NCBI GenBank assembly: GCA_951799445.1
Contig: OX637289.1
Span: forward strand, 6,415,321-6,479,320
DNA: 64,000 nucleotides
Reading direction: 5' to 3'
Source: Pseudisothecium myosuroides
Taxonomy: Eukaryota; Streptophyta; Bryopsida; Hypnales; Lembophyllaceae
Part shown: piece by piece, positions 44,834 to 56,760 of the stretch
How positions within the stretch are numbered: position 1 is the first letter of the stretch
Layout of the letters: every line of letters starts with the position of its first letter
Notes under the pieces: generated by a model
What the model was told of the DNA's origin: nothing
The model's input: the letters and a program-made list of their open reading frames with translations, nothing else
The model's database searches: none
Translations under genes and position numbers: made by a program

Positions 44834-46791
44834 TAAATTTATACTCATCTTATTAAGGAAACTGTCATTGACTGAATGCATTTTCTACTAAGAAATGTAG
44901 CAATTGTGCAATTTTTTTTTTGGTCAATCTCCCTCTTTCAATCATAAAATGTGAAATATGATATCTTAGATGTTCATTTGAACTTGCAAGGTTGCAATTA
45001 TTCTAATGGGATATAATTCACTTTGTTCCTCATGTAAATTTCAAAGTTGGATGAACTCACCATCAACTTCCAACCTCCATATCTCTTGTTTGTACCTCAA
45101 TGTTTTAATCTATTTCAAGATGTATTCTATTGTTCATTAATTATATTTTTTTTAGAAGGTCAAAGGAAAAATACATGAATTTTTGTGTTGGACTAAAAAG
45201 ATATCTACACTTCAATTATGTGGTTATAGACTCATCATCCCATTGCTTTAAGGTTAATGTTTGAAGTGATGCCAATATGACCTTAAACTATCTATTGTGG
45301 ATCATTATCAAATTCACACATGATCTTGCACATCACTTTAAAAGAACAATTTAAGGGGTAAACACTGAAGTCCACCTCTTTTTGTTTTAAGCCATCTAAT
45401 AAGTCCCCTTAAAAGGAGCAAAGAAGGGTGGCAAAAGATCCATTATGCCCTTGAAAACACCACATGCCATTGATAGAGCAACCAATGAGAGTTGAAGAGG
45501 TTTTTGAGGCATTCAATGGGAGTTGAAGAATCTTTTGCTTCAAGGGTGATTGTTTATGGGCGGGAGTCTAGTAGCATGAGTAGGTACATTGAGCCTCAAT
45601 AGAGTCAATTCTATATACACTTATTTTCAACACTTTGAAATTTTTTAGATTTTTAAGGGCCTGAAAAATGCATTATAAGAGAATCTAAAATCTTCATTTT
45701 GGACTCTCAACAAAACTTAACAAAAACAAAAACAAAAACAAATTAATAGTAGAACCATGCTTGAATGTTAATTAAACTTGAACCATTTGAGTTATGGTTT
45801 TATCAAGCATAATACAACTGAAATTTCAAATGATATGCACTCATTACTTGTGGTCATGTATCCATAATATATCATATGAAACCTATGCAATCATGAACAT
45901 AAACTATGATTACTTGTATTCAACTTACTTCCCCTAAATAATGAAAAGAGGTCCAAAATCGGGACTCACTAATCCTTGGAAAATACCAGCCAATTCTATC
46001 TCGAACTTTATTTTGACATAAAAATTGTAGAATAAAAACGTTGAATGTATTTAGAAATCATACCTTCCGATTGTTTGAAAGTACACTTTCTAAAAGACCC
46101 CACTAGTCAAGATGGATGAAAAACTATTCAAATGGTTAAAATTTTATTTCAATATGAATTAAAAATAGTTTAACGGATAGAAAATTATTTTTTTAAGTAG
46201 ATGAAACTTTTGAAATTCCAAAACTGAAACTATGTGTTGTAAATTGGAAGTAGAGTATTAATTTCATTCCTAGATTTGAATAACTTTCAATAATATACAA
46301 ATATCTTTAGGGTCCCATGTTTGAGTTGTTGTGGCTACATGAACAAATGAATTTTCTATGTACCCCCTATGCATTCTACTCGGATTGCAAACTATCTACC
46401 TAAGTTTTAGTAGTCTCCATCATAATTCTTAGCCCAAACAACTAAGTGCACATAGCAAACTATTTTTTTTTGCCTATTACTAAAGAATAAAACTCTCACA
46501 TGTCTCTCATCTATCCTCACAATATCTATTTAATAACACTATAATACTACTCCCAAACAAAGTTGATAGAACCTTCACTATTAACATTTGAAATCCAACT
46601 CTGAAATTGCATTGTATGGTTATGATGTCCAACTCAAATCGTCCATTAAAACTTGCTTAACCCTGTAAGGATGCTGCTGACCTAAAGGGTATGATGAATG
46701 ACTTGTCCATTAACTATAAAAACAAAGAATACACCTACTCATTCAATAATCAGAATATTTTGGTGACTACCCTAGTCATGAAGGCTACATC
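44834..46791. other. AT-rich intergenic DNA, no gene
   Basis: No coding signal. A small ACAAAA repeat lies at 45720-45741. Confidence 0.4.
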
Positions 46792-47072
46792 ATTAGAGAG
46801 AATTTGGGCCCTCTAAAGGGCCGTGAGTTCCCATGAGTTCTCCACAAGTTTTGAATAGTTCCTGACTGCTGAAACTGCGCCACCGCAGCAGGGTGACATG
46901 GCCGGGACTTGGCCACATTTTTTTTTTCTTAAAATGAAATTTGGTAATTTTTTTTTTTTTTTTTTTTTTCTTAAATATAATTTTCGGACAGCCCATACCA
47001 CTATTCACAGCATGGGGACAGATTGGGGAACGGGCTTGAAACGGCCCTTTCTTGGCCCAAATCCCTTCTAAT
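46792..47072. mobile_element. MITE of the ATTAGA family, copy 3
   Basis: 281 bp with ends ATTAGAGAGAATTTGGGCC and, on the right, the complement of ATTAGAAGGGATTTGGGCC. The interior shares GTGAGTTCCC, GCCACATTT, an A/T run and TTTTCGGACAGCCC with the other copies. A 24-nt T run lies near 46948-46970. Confidence 0.75.
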
Positions 47073-48837
47073 GTCTTCTAGGATTAATAACAAACTCTAC
47101 TACAAGTTTCCTACTCAGAAGCTGATGGGCTTGAATTGAAACCAACTACTATCTGGCACCAAAGTGGATCTAAAAATCATAAAAGGTTTGGAGTGAATAA
47201 TTTAGAGAAATTGAACCATAGCAACCTGACTTAGCCAAATTCAATAATACAAGGTTGAAAGAAATAATTCACACTTATCTACAATACCAATGTAAGTGGG
47301 GTTGTTTATAAAGTAAACATGCCTATTACCAAGAAATTTTTCTATCTAGGTACCTTGGAAAAGCTATTTGTCAACTTATATATTTTTCAAAGATTGAGAA
47401 GTTTCAGAGAAGTAATTTGCATTAGAATCAAGACATTTGGACAAGAAATGAATTTTTTTGTGATTTTGCAAAATTTACTAGGACTAAATTGGTAAAGTGT
47501 AAATAGACCCATGCTAAACCACATGGTGATGTGTCCCCTCCTCAAGTGCATTGCCATGATGCCAAAAGGTTGCTAAAAGTATTGTAATGAGAATATCTTG
47601 TAGGCAACACCATTGGGTGGTAGACAAAATTAGTTACACTTATCTTCGATTAATAATTAGAGGACTTTCTTCAAAGATTTTAGAAGGAACATATTGTGCA
47701 GTCAATGGGACATGACTAAGCTTACCCTAAAATATCACTACAAGTCAATGTTTTTTGAGGGGCAATATAAGGCCCAAATGCCTCAAAAAAAACTGGGCTG
47801 CATCAAGCCTACAAGAAAAACTTGAAAAAATTTGGATGATAATCCTAAATTGCTTCAATTTTTTTTTAAAATTTGGATGAAATTACAATTTTAAATGAAA
47901 CTCATCCAAATATGTGGATGAAAAGATAGTTCTATCCAAAATATAGATGAATACTAAAATATTTGGCTACAACATTTTCTTGTATGTTGCCACTTTAGCA
48001 CTTCTCCAAAACCCCCCAAAAAACCCTACTACAAGTGGAGTAGAAACTACACTATAGAAGCTTCATTTTGTCAGTTTTGCTCAAAAGCAAAAGAAATCAT
48101 TTTGAATGTCAAAAACAAGTTTAAAGGAAAAAAGAGCACAAAGTATTGAAATCCATAGGGATAGTGTACCACTTTTTTGATAAACTACCCCATATAAAAT
48201 AAAACAACAACTAAAATGTCTTGAATTTAACTAAATGATGTGGTTATAGCATCAATAAAGTTGCACACACAAAGAATCGGATGAAAATAATACTTTCCAA
48301 TATGCACCAAGCCTGGTTGACCATCCAAAGGACAAAAAACGTCCTCAGCATCCTTCCAAGGTTTAATAAAAACTCGAGGGAATCACAGCTGGAGATGATG
48401 CAATGCAAGCTAGCTTCCCAAAGCGGACAGACTACCGTATCTAAGAGAGAATACTTTGAAAAATCCAAATGAGGAGAGATAATTCCGTTAAGAATCAGAG
48501 CAGGCATGAGAAGCACCGATGAATCCAAAAGTTCATGCTACTCATTGGAGATGGCAACCTTGGCCCGAATGAGCTTCGAGGTGGCAATGCCGTTTTCATT
48601 TGCAAAAACCTAGTCTCACCTCCTGGAGTTCCAGGAGAAACCTTCAATGACAAACCTCCTTCCTCTGAGAACCCGGTCAGCTCAAAAGTGTGCAGGTTTC
48701 TAAAGTGTTGAGCTACGCTACGTGGTTTTCAAGAATACAAGTAAATGTTTCTGCCTCCTTCAGATTAATGTACAACGTACCTACAAATTGTGTGCATCGC
48801 CATATGACGTCGTGATGTGTAAAGTCGAGAAGGTGTT
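47073..48837. other. Intergenic DNA and 3' flank of the DDR4-like gene
   Basis: No gene on the plus strand. 47832-47950 has GGATGAAA/CATCCAAAT repeats related to those at 8.7 kb. About 48250-48837 is moderately GC-richer and probably includes the 3' UTR of the minus-strand gene; the 94-codon minus frame at 48244-48528 has no known motif. Confidence 0.35.
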
Positions 48838-51147
48838 TCAACCTGCCTCAGCACCGTGGGTTGGTTCGTCATCAGAGTACTCACTCTCCCCATTATCTGA
48901 CAAGGGACTACTTCCCCGGACCACAGTGGCAACCTCATTTAAATCAAGCAATTGTCTTCGTCTTCCATCACCTTTACCGTTGTCAACTTCGTGGCCAGTG
49001 CTATCCTCTTCATCGAAATCGACAGAACCTGCTGCTTGTTGATACTCCTCAGAACCTGACCGTGCCGAATGTTGTACCGACAGTTCCTCAGAATGATCAA
49101 TAGACTGAGCATCGTCTTCGATAGGATATGCGTGAATATTCTTCCTCTTTGCTAGAGTACCTCTCCCATTCCGCATTTCAGAACTGTAGCCACTTGCTTC
49201 ATGGCTGTCACTTGCTTCCTCAAACCCTACGTCAGCGATCTCTGTGCGATCTAGAGCTTGAGCACTGCTTTCGGCCCTAGCTCCTCCAAGCCTCCGCGAC
49301 CGCCGTTGCGAATCTCGCGCAAATTGGCCATCGAAGTCACTACCCTCGCCGTCGCTCACTCTACTCATATCGAAAACAGGTCTGGCGTTTCTGCGTGCAC
49401 CTTCTCGAGAAATGTCATTTACTAGTCGTACCTTAGGACCTCGCCTTGGCTGTTTCCTCACTCGCTCTTCGCTCCCGCCACCATCACTGTCGCCTCCACG
49501 AAAATCACCGTAGTCATCACTATCTTCAGAAACTTTCTCGCCATCTCCATCCCCATCAAAATCAGCGTCGTCCTGATCGTCTCCTCTGAAGCTCTCACCT
49601 CCCTCTGAAGAGAGGCTTTCTCTAAGTTGCCTGGCAGCAAGGTAATCATCATCATACACGGCCTCCCCTTCGATCTCTTCATCACTGAACCCTAATTCAG
49701 CTTCAACAAGATGCGGCGCCAAACCTGCAACACCAGGCTCACCCTCCTCCCCAAACTCGGCTCCGGGGTATAATTGAGAGTTGCGGGATGACCTTCTGAC
49801 AGCACCACCCCCGTTCGCGTACCCATAAGCAGCATTCCCATTCCGGAGGTGACCCAGCTCGTCGACACCGTTGGCAGATCCAGGGTCGCGTCTCAAAGAA
49901 ATCTCAGAGACGTTCTTCTTAGTGAACTTGATTGCCTCGCTGATGGAACGATCGAACTCATCAAATGTGTAGGTTACGGGTTTTCTTTCTCTGCGTGACC
50001 TTCCTGCTGCAAGCCCATTCCCTTGTAACATGTTATCCAGAAGCACAGCTTCTCGCTGTTGTTTCTTAACCATGCGATCTTTCTTCTTCTGAATCTCTTC
50101 CAGCTGCGGTATAAGACTGAGCGTAAGTTTCTTACCAATTGCCGCTTCCAACCGATTCCGACTTTCCAACAACCTAGAAGAAACCTCCTGGAACTCCTCG
50201 AAATTAGTAGCAACAGTCTCCCAATTGCCTGGAATTGGAGGAGGCACATTTCGACTCCTGCCCCAGCCCCTGCCCTTATTTTTCGATGGTGGTGGTGGCA
50301 TGGTTGGCTGCCACTCCCTGTACAGTCTCTGTCCCATTACAGGGTCCTCCTCTAGCCAGAAGGTAGTTCCTTCAGCTCCACAACCAGACCTATCCTTCCG
50401 CACTACAGCATCTAACTGATTTCGTTTCATGGAATCCTCAACGTAAAACCGAGCATCATCTTGATTGACGCGCATCTCACATAGTGCCAGCAACACTCGG
50501 ACGCGTGTCGGCGGATCGAATTCCAAGTATGCAGCCAGCTCTGCGCCTTGACAAGGTATCAAAGGACACGGAACTTCAGCAACCCTCCACCACCAATCTT
50601 TAAACTTCTTGCTTAGAACAGTGGGCCAGGTATCACCGCGAAGCGGAACTCGGGCTGCAGGCGGTACACCCTTCAACAAAACCACGTGAATGGTATCCAA
50701 CAGAGAATTAGGGTTGAGGAAGGCAGACTCTAGTTCGTCCATCGTAAACTCTGGTAAATTGTTGATGAGATGTCGAAACACAAGAAAAAAGTTCATCACG
50801 GCGGCCATCTCCCACATACTTCGAAGCTCCAAACGATCCGCAGGTACCGAAGAAGGAAGAGCAAGCGAGACAGCCCTTATGCCTGTGCGGCTTGCACTGG
50901 GCCGGGATGATGGCGGTCGTTCAGCTGAAACAGTACGCTCACTCGACCATGTCCTTGGCAGGGGGGGAGTCGCCGGCGAAACAAAAGGGCCATCATCCGG
51001 AAAGCGTCGCCGCGAAGAGCAAGCCCTAGAAGGCCGCTTTGCAGGGGGTTCCACAACTGGAGATAATGGTGGCTTCGCCATCCTGTTAATGTCTCCCAGT
51101 GGACGTTTCCTCTCCGTTCTCTCCTTCCGGTTCCTCACTTCGTTCAT
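48838..51147 (-). CDS. DDT-domain protein, DDR4-like (ISWI partner)
   Basis: A single minus-strand frame of 769 residues starts at the first ATG (51147, MNEVRNRKERTERKRPLGDINRM). Residues 107-165 form the DDT domain (ELRSMWEMAAVMNFFLVF...LLDTIHVVLLKG). WHIM-type motifs follow at 207-225 (YLEFDPPTRVRVLLALCEM) and 251-278 (GAEGTTFWLEEDPVMGQRLYRE). A basic helical/coiled-coil stretch covers about 312-370. The motif RSRRERKPVTYTFDEFDRSI (383-402) is typical of plant DDR4. The rest is a long acidic, Ser/Asp/Glu-rich tail. DDT-WHIM proteins bind ISWI ATPases; in Arabidopsis DDR-type proteins partner CHR11/CHR17 in chromatin remodelling. No introns are visible. DDR4 is the best match; another member of the DDR group is possible. 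Confidence 0.88.
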   Translation of the reverse strand: MNEVRNRKERTERKRPLGDINRMAKPPLSPVVEPPAKRPSRACSSRRRFPDDGPFVSPATPPLPRTWSSERTVSAERPPSSRPSASRTGIRAVSLALPSSVPADRLELRSMWEMAAVMNFFLVFRHLINNLPEFTMDELESAFLNPNSLLDTIHVVLLKGVPPAARVPLRGDTWPTVLSKKFKDWWWRVAEVPCPLIPCQGAELAAYLEFDPPTRVRVLLALCEMRVNQDDARFYVEDSMKRNQLDAVVRKDRSGCGAEGTTFWLEEDPVMGQRLYREWQPTMPPPPSKNKGRGWGRSRNVPPPIPGNWETVATNFEEFQEVSSRLLESRNRLEAAIGKKLTLSLIPQLEEIQKKKDRMVKKQQREAVLLDNMLQGNGLAAGRSRRERKPVTYTFDEFDRSISEAIKFTKKNVSEISLRRDPGSANGVDELGHLRNGNAAYGYANGGGAVRRSSRNSQLYPGAEFGEEGEPGVAGLAPHLVEAELGFSDEEIEGEAVYDDDYLAARQLRESLSSEGGESFRGDDQDDADFDGDGDGEKVSEDSDDYGDFRGGDSDGGGSEERVRKQPRRGPKVRLVNDISREGARRNARPVFDMSRVSDGEGSDFDGQFARDSQRRSRRLGGARAESSAQALDRTEIADVGFEEASDSHEASGYSSEMRNGRGTLAKRKNIHAYPIEDDAQSIDHSEELSVQHSARSGSEEYQQAAGSVDFDEEDSTGHEVDNGKGDGRRRQLLDLNEVATVVRGSSPLSDNGESEYSDDEPTHGAEAG

Positions 51148-52160
51148 TTTGAGAGACACGGAGACTACTTGATTCGTATCGAACAATCAGGGCAAACAGC
51201 AGCCCTTCGTAAACTTCCACTCAAACCTGGTTGCCTGCGCAAACGAACTGATGAAAGGGGTCATAAGGTACCAATGACCCTCTCGCGGCTTCACAACCTA
51301 GGTGGATCCGCTACTCGCCTTGTCTAACACAGAAGCAAGCTTCCAACTAAAGATATATGAGCCACCGCAGAAGTCGAATGGAATGATCCACCAGTCAAAC
51401 CTAATTCACTCCAAAGCTTAATGCTCATCTTGCATTGCCAATGTAAAAGCAAGTCCGCGATTCGAAGAAAACCTAGATGACTCCATAATCTGTTCCGATC
51501 ATCACATCACCATACCGGACTTTCAACTAGTCATTTCTAACTCATCCAAAGCGCAAGACAAACCTCCCGAGGCACCAAACCTACATCCCATGGGTGCATA
51601 AAAGTCCGCGCCGCACCTCAGCCTCGATTATCCGGTGAAATTCAAAACGTAACCTCATCTTCCATTCCTGAAATCACAGCAACCTAGAATCTCGCCATCC
51701 TCATTCCAAATTCTCGCCACAACACCCCGACCACTTCATTCCTGCCCCGATAACCGATAACCCTACCCTCGCCAACCAGCCGTCTGCTTCCAACAAAGAA
51801 ATCTCCTCCCTGGACAGCGCCACAAGTGCGCCGCTCGTGCCTCCGAGAAGCGTACGCACAGTAGCCCGCACAGTCGCCCTCAGACTACGTCACGTGCCGC
51901 AAACGCGTTCTTCCTCGCAAAAACGCCAGAGAAGCCGATTCTAAGTTCGAAAAAACGAGCGGAAAAAACTAGAGGTGGAGAGGACCGAGTGATGCAAGAG
52001 TTGAAGATGATGCCTTGAGGCGATGAGTGGCGGAGCCGGAGAAGCTGTGGAGACGACTACCGGGGCTGTGGAGACGCCATAGCCAGACCTGAAAATGAAC
52101 ACGCGGGAGAAGGTCTTCGTCGCTTCCTCTCTCTGTCCTCCGAGTCGGTACTCGATGGAT
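51148..52160 (-). promoter_or_regulatory. GC-richer promoter / 5' leader of the DDR4-like gene
   Basis: The block upstream of the minus-strand ATG keeps a near-genic composition to about 52160, then drops to AT-rich DNA. It most likely contains the promoter and 5' UTR, possibly with a leader intron. The minus frame 51969-52295 is not supported as coding. Confidence 0.4.
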
Positions 52161-52699
52161 GAATGATAAATTCAGGAAAGTGGATGAATTGGTGTCTGTT
52201 CGTTGTATGATTGGAAATAGGAAATTTAAAAACTCTTTATTTGAAGCATTGTCAGCTTTTGTGACATTTCCGTAGTTGTAAGGCAGGTTCAGCAAATAGA
52301 TTCTTAATAAGATGTCAATTTTTGGTGGTCTTGGAGAATACTACCGTAGTGTGCCCTGTGCCGTTGACATCGAATCAAAATAAATGTAAAAGTATTTTTT
52401 TTAATTTTTTAATTCATAATAAAAACTTTGGAATTCAACTACTTTCACACCGTAGGTTTGAATGCCATGAAACAAAGCTTGTGCATCCCTCCTCGTTGAG
52501 GGCTTCCTGACAGTACCAAGAGCACAACCGGGGGACGCATGGTTCACGAGATCTCAACGTAACAAACAAAACAAACAACATACTTAAGGTTTGGATTTCA
52601 ATCATTTTGGTTCAACATATTTTCTAATAAAAATTAAAGATTTGGGAGGAATGTATTGGCCTTATCCTTCATTAAGGCACATTTGTCGTATATTTCTTG

Positions 52700-53105
52700 C
52701 ATGTGGACTTTGAACATGGGTGCACGTTCAATCTTTTGGATGTAGGATCGGTTTACGACTGTTCAAGTCACTTGCATTTTGTATGCATTTTTTTAGTACT
52801 TGTTCTAATTTATGGCATTTCATCGCAATAATTTAGGTTTTTATACAAGTGCACTTTCAATCATTTGGATGTAGAATTCAGTTATGGTTGTTCTAATAAT
52901 TTGCTTTTTGTGTGCACGGTTTGTGTAGTGCTTTTCTTTTTCTGTGTTGTTTCATTGTCAATGACTAAGGTCTATATTATGGGTGCACTTTTAATCATTT
53001 GGATGTAGAATTCATTTATGATTGCTCAAATTAGCCTTTTTTTATTTACACACTTTTTAGAGTGTTTGTCTTTTTGTATCATTTCATTGACAATGACATA
53101 CGTAT
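52700..53105. repeat. Three-copy ~130-bp tandem repeat
   Basis: Units begin at 52718, 52847 and 52981 with (G/A)RGTGCAC(T/G)TT and ATCWTTTGGATGTAG. They continue with TTATGRTTGYTC, TTTGCTTTTTGTGTGCAC and CATTTCATTG. Units differ by many substitutions, so the array is old. No frame crosses it. Confidence 0.7.
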
Positions 53106-55595
53106 CTAGTCCTCTAAATCTTGAAATGCAACTGTTTGAAGTTGGTACCATTACATAGGATCTTTTTTTATTGTGATATTATTCCAATGATGTCAGATCA
53201 CTTGTTTAGTTGGTATAATTTTTATATTGACAAATATTTTTCCTATATTAATAAATCTTGTGACAAATTTCGGTAAATAAGACGTACAACTATGGAATAT
53301 TTAGGCACAATGACAAAAAATTCACAACTCAAGCCACAATAACTTGGGAATTTTGAGACGTTGCAACTAAAGCTTTATCATTTCAAGGCAATACAACTAA
53401 AGCATTGTAAATGAAGCCACGACTATTTACAACCATTTTTGTCTATCATTTCATCCACATTTTGGCCTTTAGTACCATTAGAAAAAGAATATTGCTTTAC
53501 ATGTACTATTGTAGTGGTAAAATGTCAAAAGAAATGGGTGGTGATTCACTTTGCCAAAAAACGCCACAAGTTTTTAAAGGCAATTACTAAAAGTTGAAGA
53601 GGCTTTGGAAGTACAAATTCACAAAAAAATAAAATTAATTACAATTTGTTAACAATTGAGAACAAAAAATGCATTTTTCTAATAATTTGCAAATCTGCTT
53701 TAAATATAAAGTTATTAAAATATTTAAAAAATACAAGAAATTATTATAAAATTAAAAAAAACAAAAGTTCCTTTGCTCTTTATACTACCAATGACATCTG
53801 CCAAGAGGTTTATATTTAGTAATTAAAAATATGGTTCAAAGTGATCATAGTTTTAAATTTCTTTTTTGTATTGATTATATAGGGTGCAAGTAGAATAAAA
53901 TCCAAATTCCACATTTATTGGTTGTCCCTCCTCAAAAATAGGGAGGATTCTTCATCAAATTGTGGAGACTTTGGTGACACAAAATTTTACATGGAGATCA
54001 AAGCCTCCAAAGAAGGAAAAATGAACATTTTAACATTTTAACTTAAAGAATTTTTTATGTAAAAATAACAAATAATTATTCAACCTATAAACAATTTTAG
54101 AAAGAATAACCCATAGTCTTTAAGGATTAATCAAAATAGAATGAAATAAAGGATTTTGAAAAAACATCAATCTATCGTATAGAACAGAAAATTAGTGAAT
54201 TTTCTTAAGAAAAATTGCTTTGCACTATAATTTTTAATATTTCTAGTAATAAATTGAAACCTCCACTAGTAGCATGGAGAATAGCAAGGTCCTAGAAACC
54301 GAGCTAGAAACCAAATTCTGAAAAAAGAAGCATCCAAAAATTATCAACAAACATGAGCTTCTGGTGGAGATGCTGTGGCACTCTGCAAATTCATATTGCT
54401 AAAATATTCAACAAAAGTAGTTGACTTTATGAAGACAATTTGAGTCTTAGGCATTCCATTCAACCACCATATCTAATTATTGCAACTTCGGCTTGCAACA
54501 ATCCATGCCAACGCAAGCAATTGGATATTAATAATGTAGCCTTTCATCAAATAATGTTGAATCACAAACCGTCAACAAAACTATGCTATCACTAGCACAA
54601 ATCTATGTTGAAAAAACCATTTCAGAGTTCAAACTATGGTTTTGTGTTATATTTGTATTATTTTAAACACAATTTTGTTGGTTTTACTTTAGATTTAACA
54701 CAAATTCATGGTCCAAAATGTTTTTTTTAGAGTGCATTTGTATTAATATATGGTTCATTATTTTTATTGTATACTGCAATAAAATATTGTAGCTAAGACT
54801 TCTACTATGATAGTCTTTAAGCATGTCAAAACTAGCTTGTGATATTATTTGGCTTTTTTGTAGAAGAAAATTGGCACCAGAAAGTGACGTAAATCTAGTA
54901 AAGTCTAGTCTTTATTCCAATTTGAAATTTTCAAAAATTAATAGAAGTTATTCCACACTTAATCATTAATATGTTTTATTACTAGGTTTTGAACTTTGGG
55001 CCTATAAGAGTAGAATATTGGAGGATTAAATTCAATTTCCATATCAATTGGGGCATTTATGTAAATTTTAAATTTAAACTATTTATTCATATATTTATTC
55101 TCGTAACGGCTTTTAGGTCAAGATTAGTTTTGCCGATATTTGGTGATACTAATATATTTCTATATTAACTAATATATAAGGTGCACTAGGTTTAAAGAAA
55201 CATGTAGACAAAAGTTGGCAATGGAACTTTGAGGTCACGTGACTTCAACCATGAAACAAAGCTATGCGAGTGAACCACAACTGGTGCTTGAATAATATGT
55301 GTGCCCCTTCACCCACAATTGCATTATTTTAATATAAAAAAATTTGACCTTTTAGAATTAAAGAATTGTTTAACCCTTAAACCCCGACTTGGACTTTTTT
55401 TTATCCAATGGGTGATAGAAAATTCTTCTGGTAGGACTCAAAATTGCAACTGTTCATCCTTGAAATTTTATTGCAAAAAGAAGAAGACTTTTATAGTAGT
55501 ATGACTTTTAATGAGTGCTTTTGCATATTTCTAAGCCAATGATTCACACGGTAACTAGAGGGATAATTTCCATAGTTACCAGGCAACCAGCCCAT
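53106..55595. other. AT-rich intergenic DNA, no gene
   Basis: No coding signal. At 55370-55390 TTAACCCTTAAACCCC resembles the start of the TTAA family, but its interior is unmatched. Confidence 0.35.
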
Positions 55596-55602
55596 CCTTT
55601 AA

Positions 55603-56473
55603 TCCCTTGTTCCTTTAGGGGACAAATGGGATTTCGAGCAGGTACCTACAGTCTCAATTTTTGTCTTGATTTTTTAAAACTTTTTTTGAAGATAGAAAAT
55701 TGATTAGCTTTGTCGGAATATAATTTTTTTCCATTACTGTTCGAGAACAAAAGTTATGCCGAAATAAGCTCAAAACAAGGGAGAGGGGTCAACAAAAAAA
55801 AAATTCAAAAATTTATATTTTAAATTTTTTTCCTCACAAATTGTATTTTTGTCTACATAGAGAGGTTTGATTCATTCCACTTAGATTTGTTATGAGAAAG
55901 TTATGGACAATCTTGTTTTGGGGGCAATTAGAGCATTTTTAAGAAAAAATAACTTGTAGGATTCATTTCTGAATGCAATTTTTATAATTTTTCAAAAAAA
56001 AAGACTTACATGGTTTAGTTTTTTTGCTAGAAAAATTTCACCATTGAATTTTGTGCATTTTAAATCCATCTTAGAGATATTAATAATTTAGATTTTCCTT
56101 CTCTCTTGTACCTACTTCTACTTAACAATTTTTTAAAGAATAAAAATTAAGTTATTTTGAATTTTTTTCCCCTAGACTCTCAACTCAATAAAATTTTAAA
56201 GCTTAAAACTCTATAGTGCAAAAATTAAAGTTAAGAAGGTTCAAAGTCAAATAATCTAGTCCCGCAATATGTTGAAAAACTTGTTTTTTCTACTTTAAAC
56301 GGAGATATCTTGCAATTTGTTTGGTCAAAATTTCTGAAATTTTTTCCATACATTTTCATAATGGTAAGGTGTAAGAACCTACAATTAGATGTGAAAAAAA
56401 AACAATTTTCAATTTTTTTTACTCTTGGTAGTTTTGACTTTTGAATGTTTTTTGGCCATCAGTCCTTTAGGTT
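55603..56473 (+). mobile_element. Diverged TTAA-type element, copy H
   Basis: TTAA at 55599-55602 and 56474-56477 bounds about 871 bp. The left end is damaged (TCCCTTGTTCCTTTAGGGGACAA) but then reads GGGATTTCGAGCAGG, matching GGGATTTCGGGCAGG in copy D. The right end is CAGTCCTTTAGGTT, with GAATGTTTTTTGGCC just before it. The interior is collinear with copies B and E. It is non-coding. Confidence 0.7.
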
Positions 56474-56544
56474 TTAAGGTGCAATTTTTTTAAAAAATTC
56501 CTGTTTTGAATTTCATATTATTGCCAGTGGTGAGAATGTTTTAA

Positions 56545-56760
56545 CCTCTAAAGTTCGATGACTATGTTTTCACCAAAAATGCTCAAAAGTACCATTTTTT
56601 TTTTTTTTGACACATGTAACCATAGGATCTTATAGAGACAATAGTGTGCTGACTTGAAAACACGTGGTAAAAATTTCAGATTTTTCTACAGCATGGATTA
56701 CAAGATATAAGCATTCAAATTTATTGAAATCATTTTTTTGGCCCTGCAAAAAACAAGGTA
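56545..56760 (-). mobile_element. Truncated TTAA-type element, copy I
   Basis: TTAA (56541-56544) is followed by CCTCTAAAGTTCGATGAC and family interior words (AAAAATGCTCAAAAGTACC, AACCATAGGATCTTATAG, GATATAAGCATTCAAA). The right half is absent. Confidence 0.55.

Noticed and set aside
50690..51172. 160-codon plus-strand frame
   Set aside because: Antisense of the DDT-domain coding region.
55374..55590. Possible further TTAA element start (TTAACCCTTAAACCCC)
   Set aside because: Only the first dozen bases resemble the family; the interior does not match, so it is not counted.
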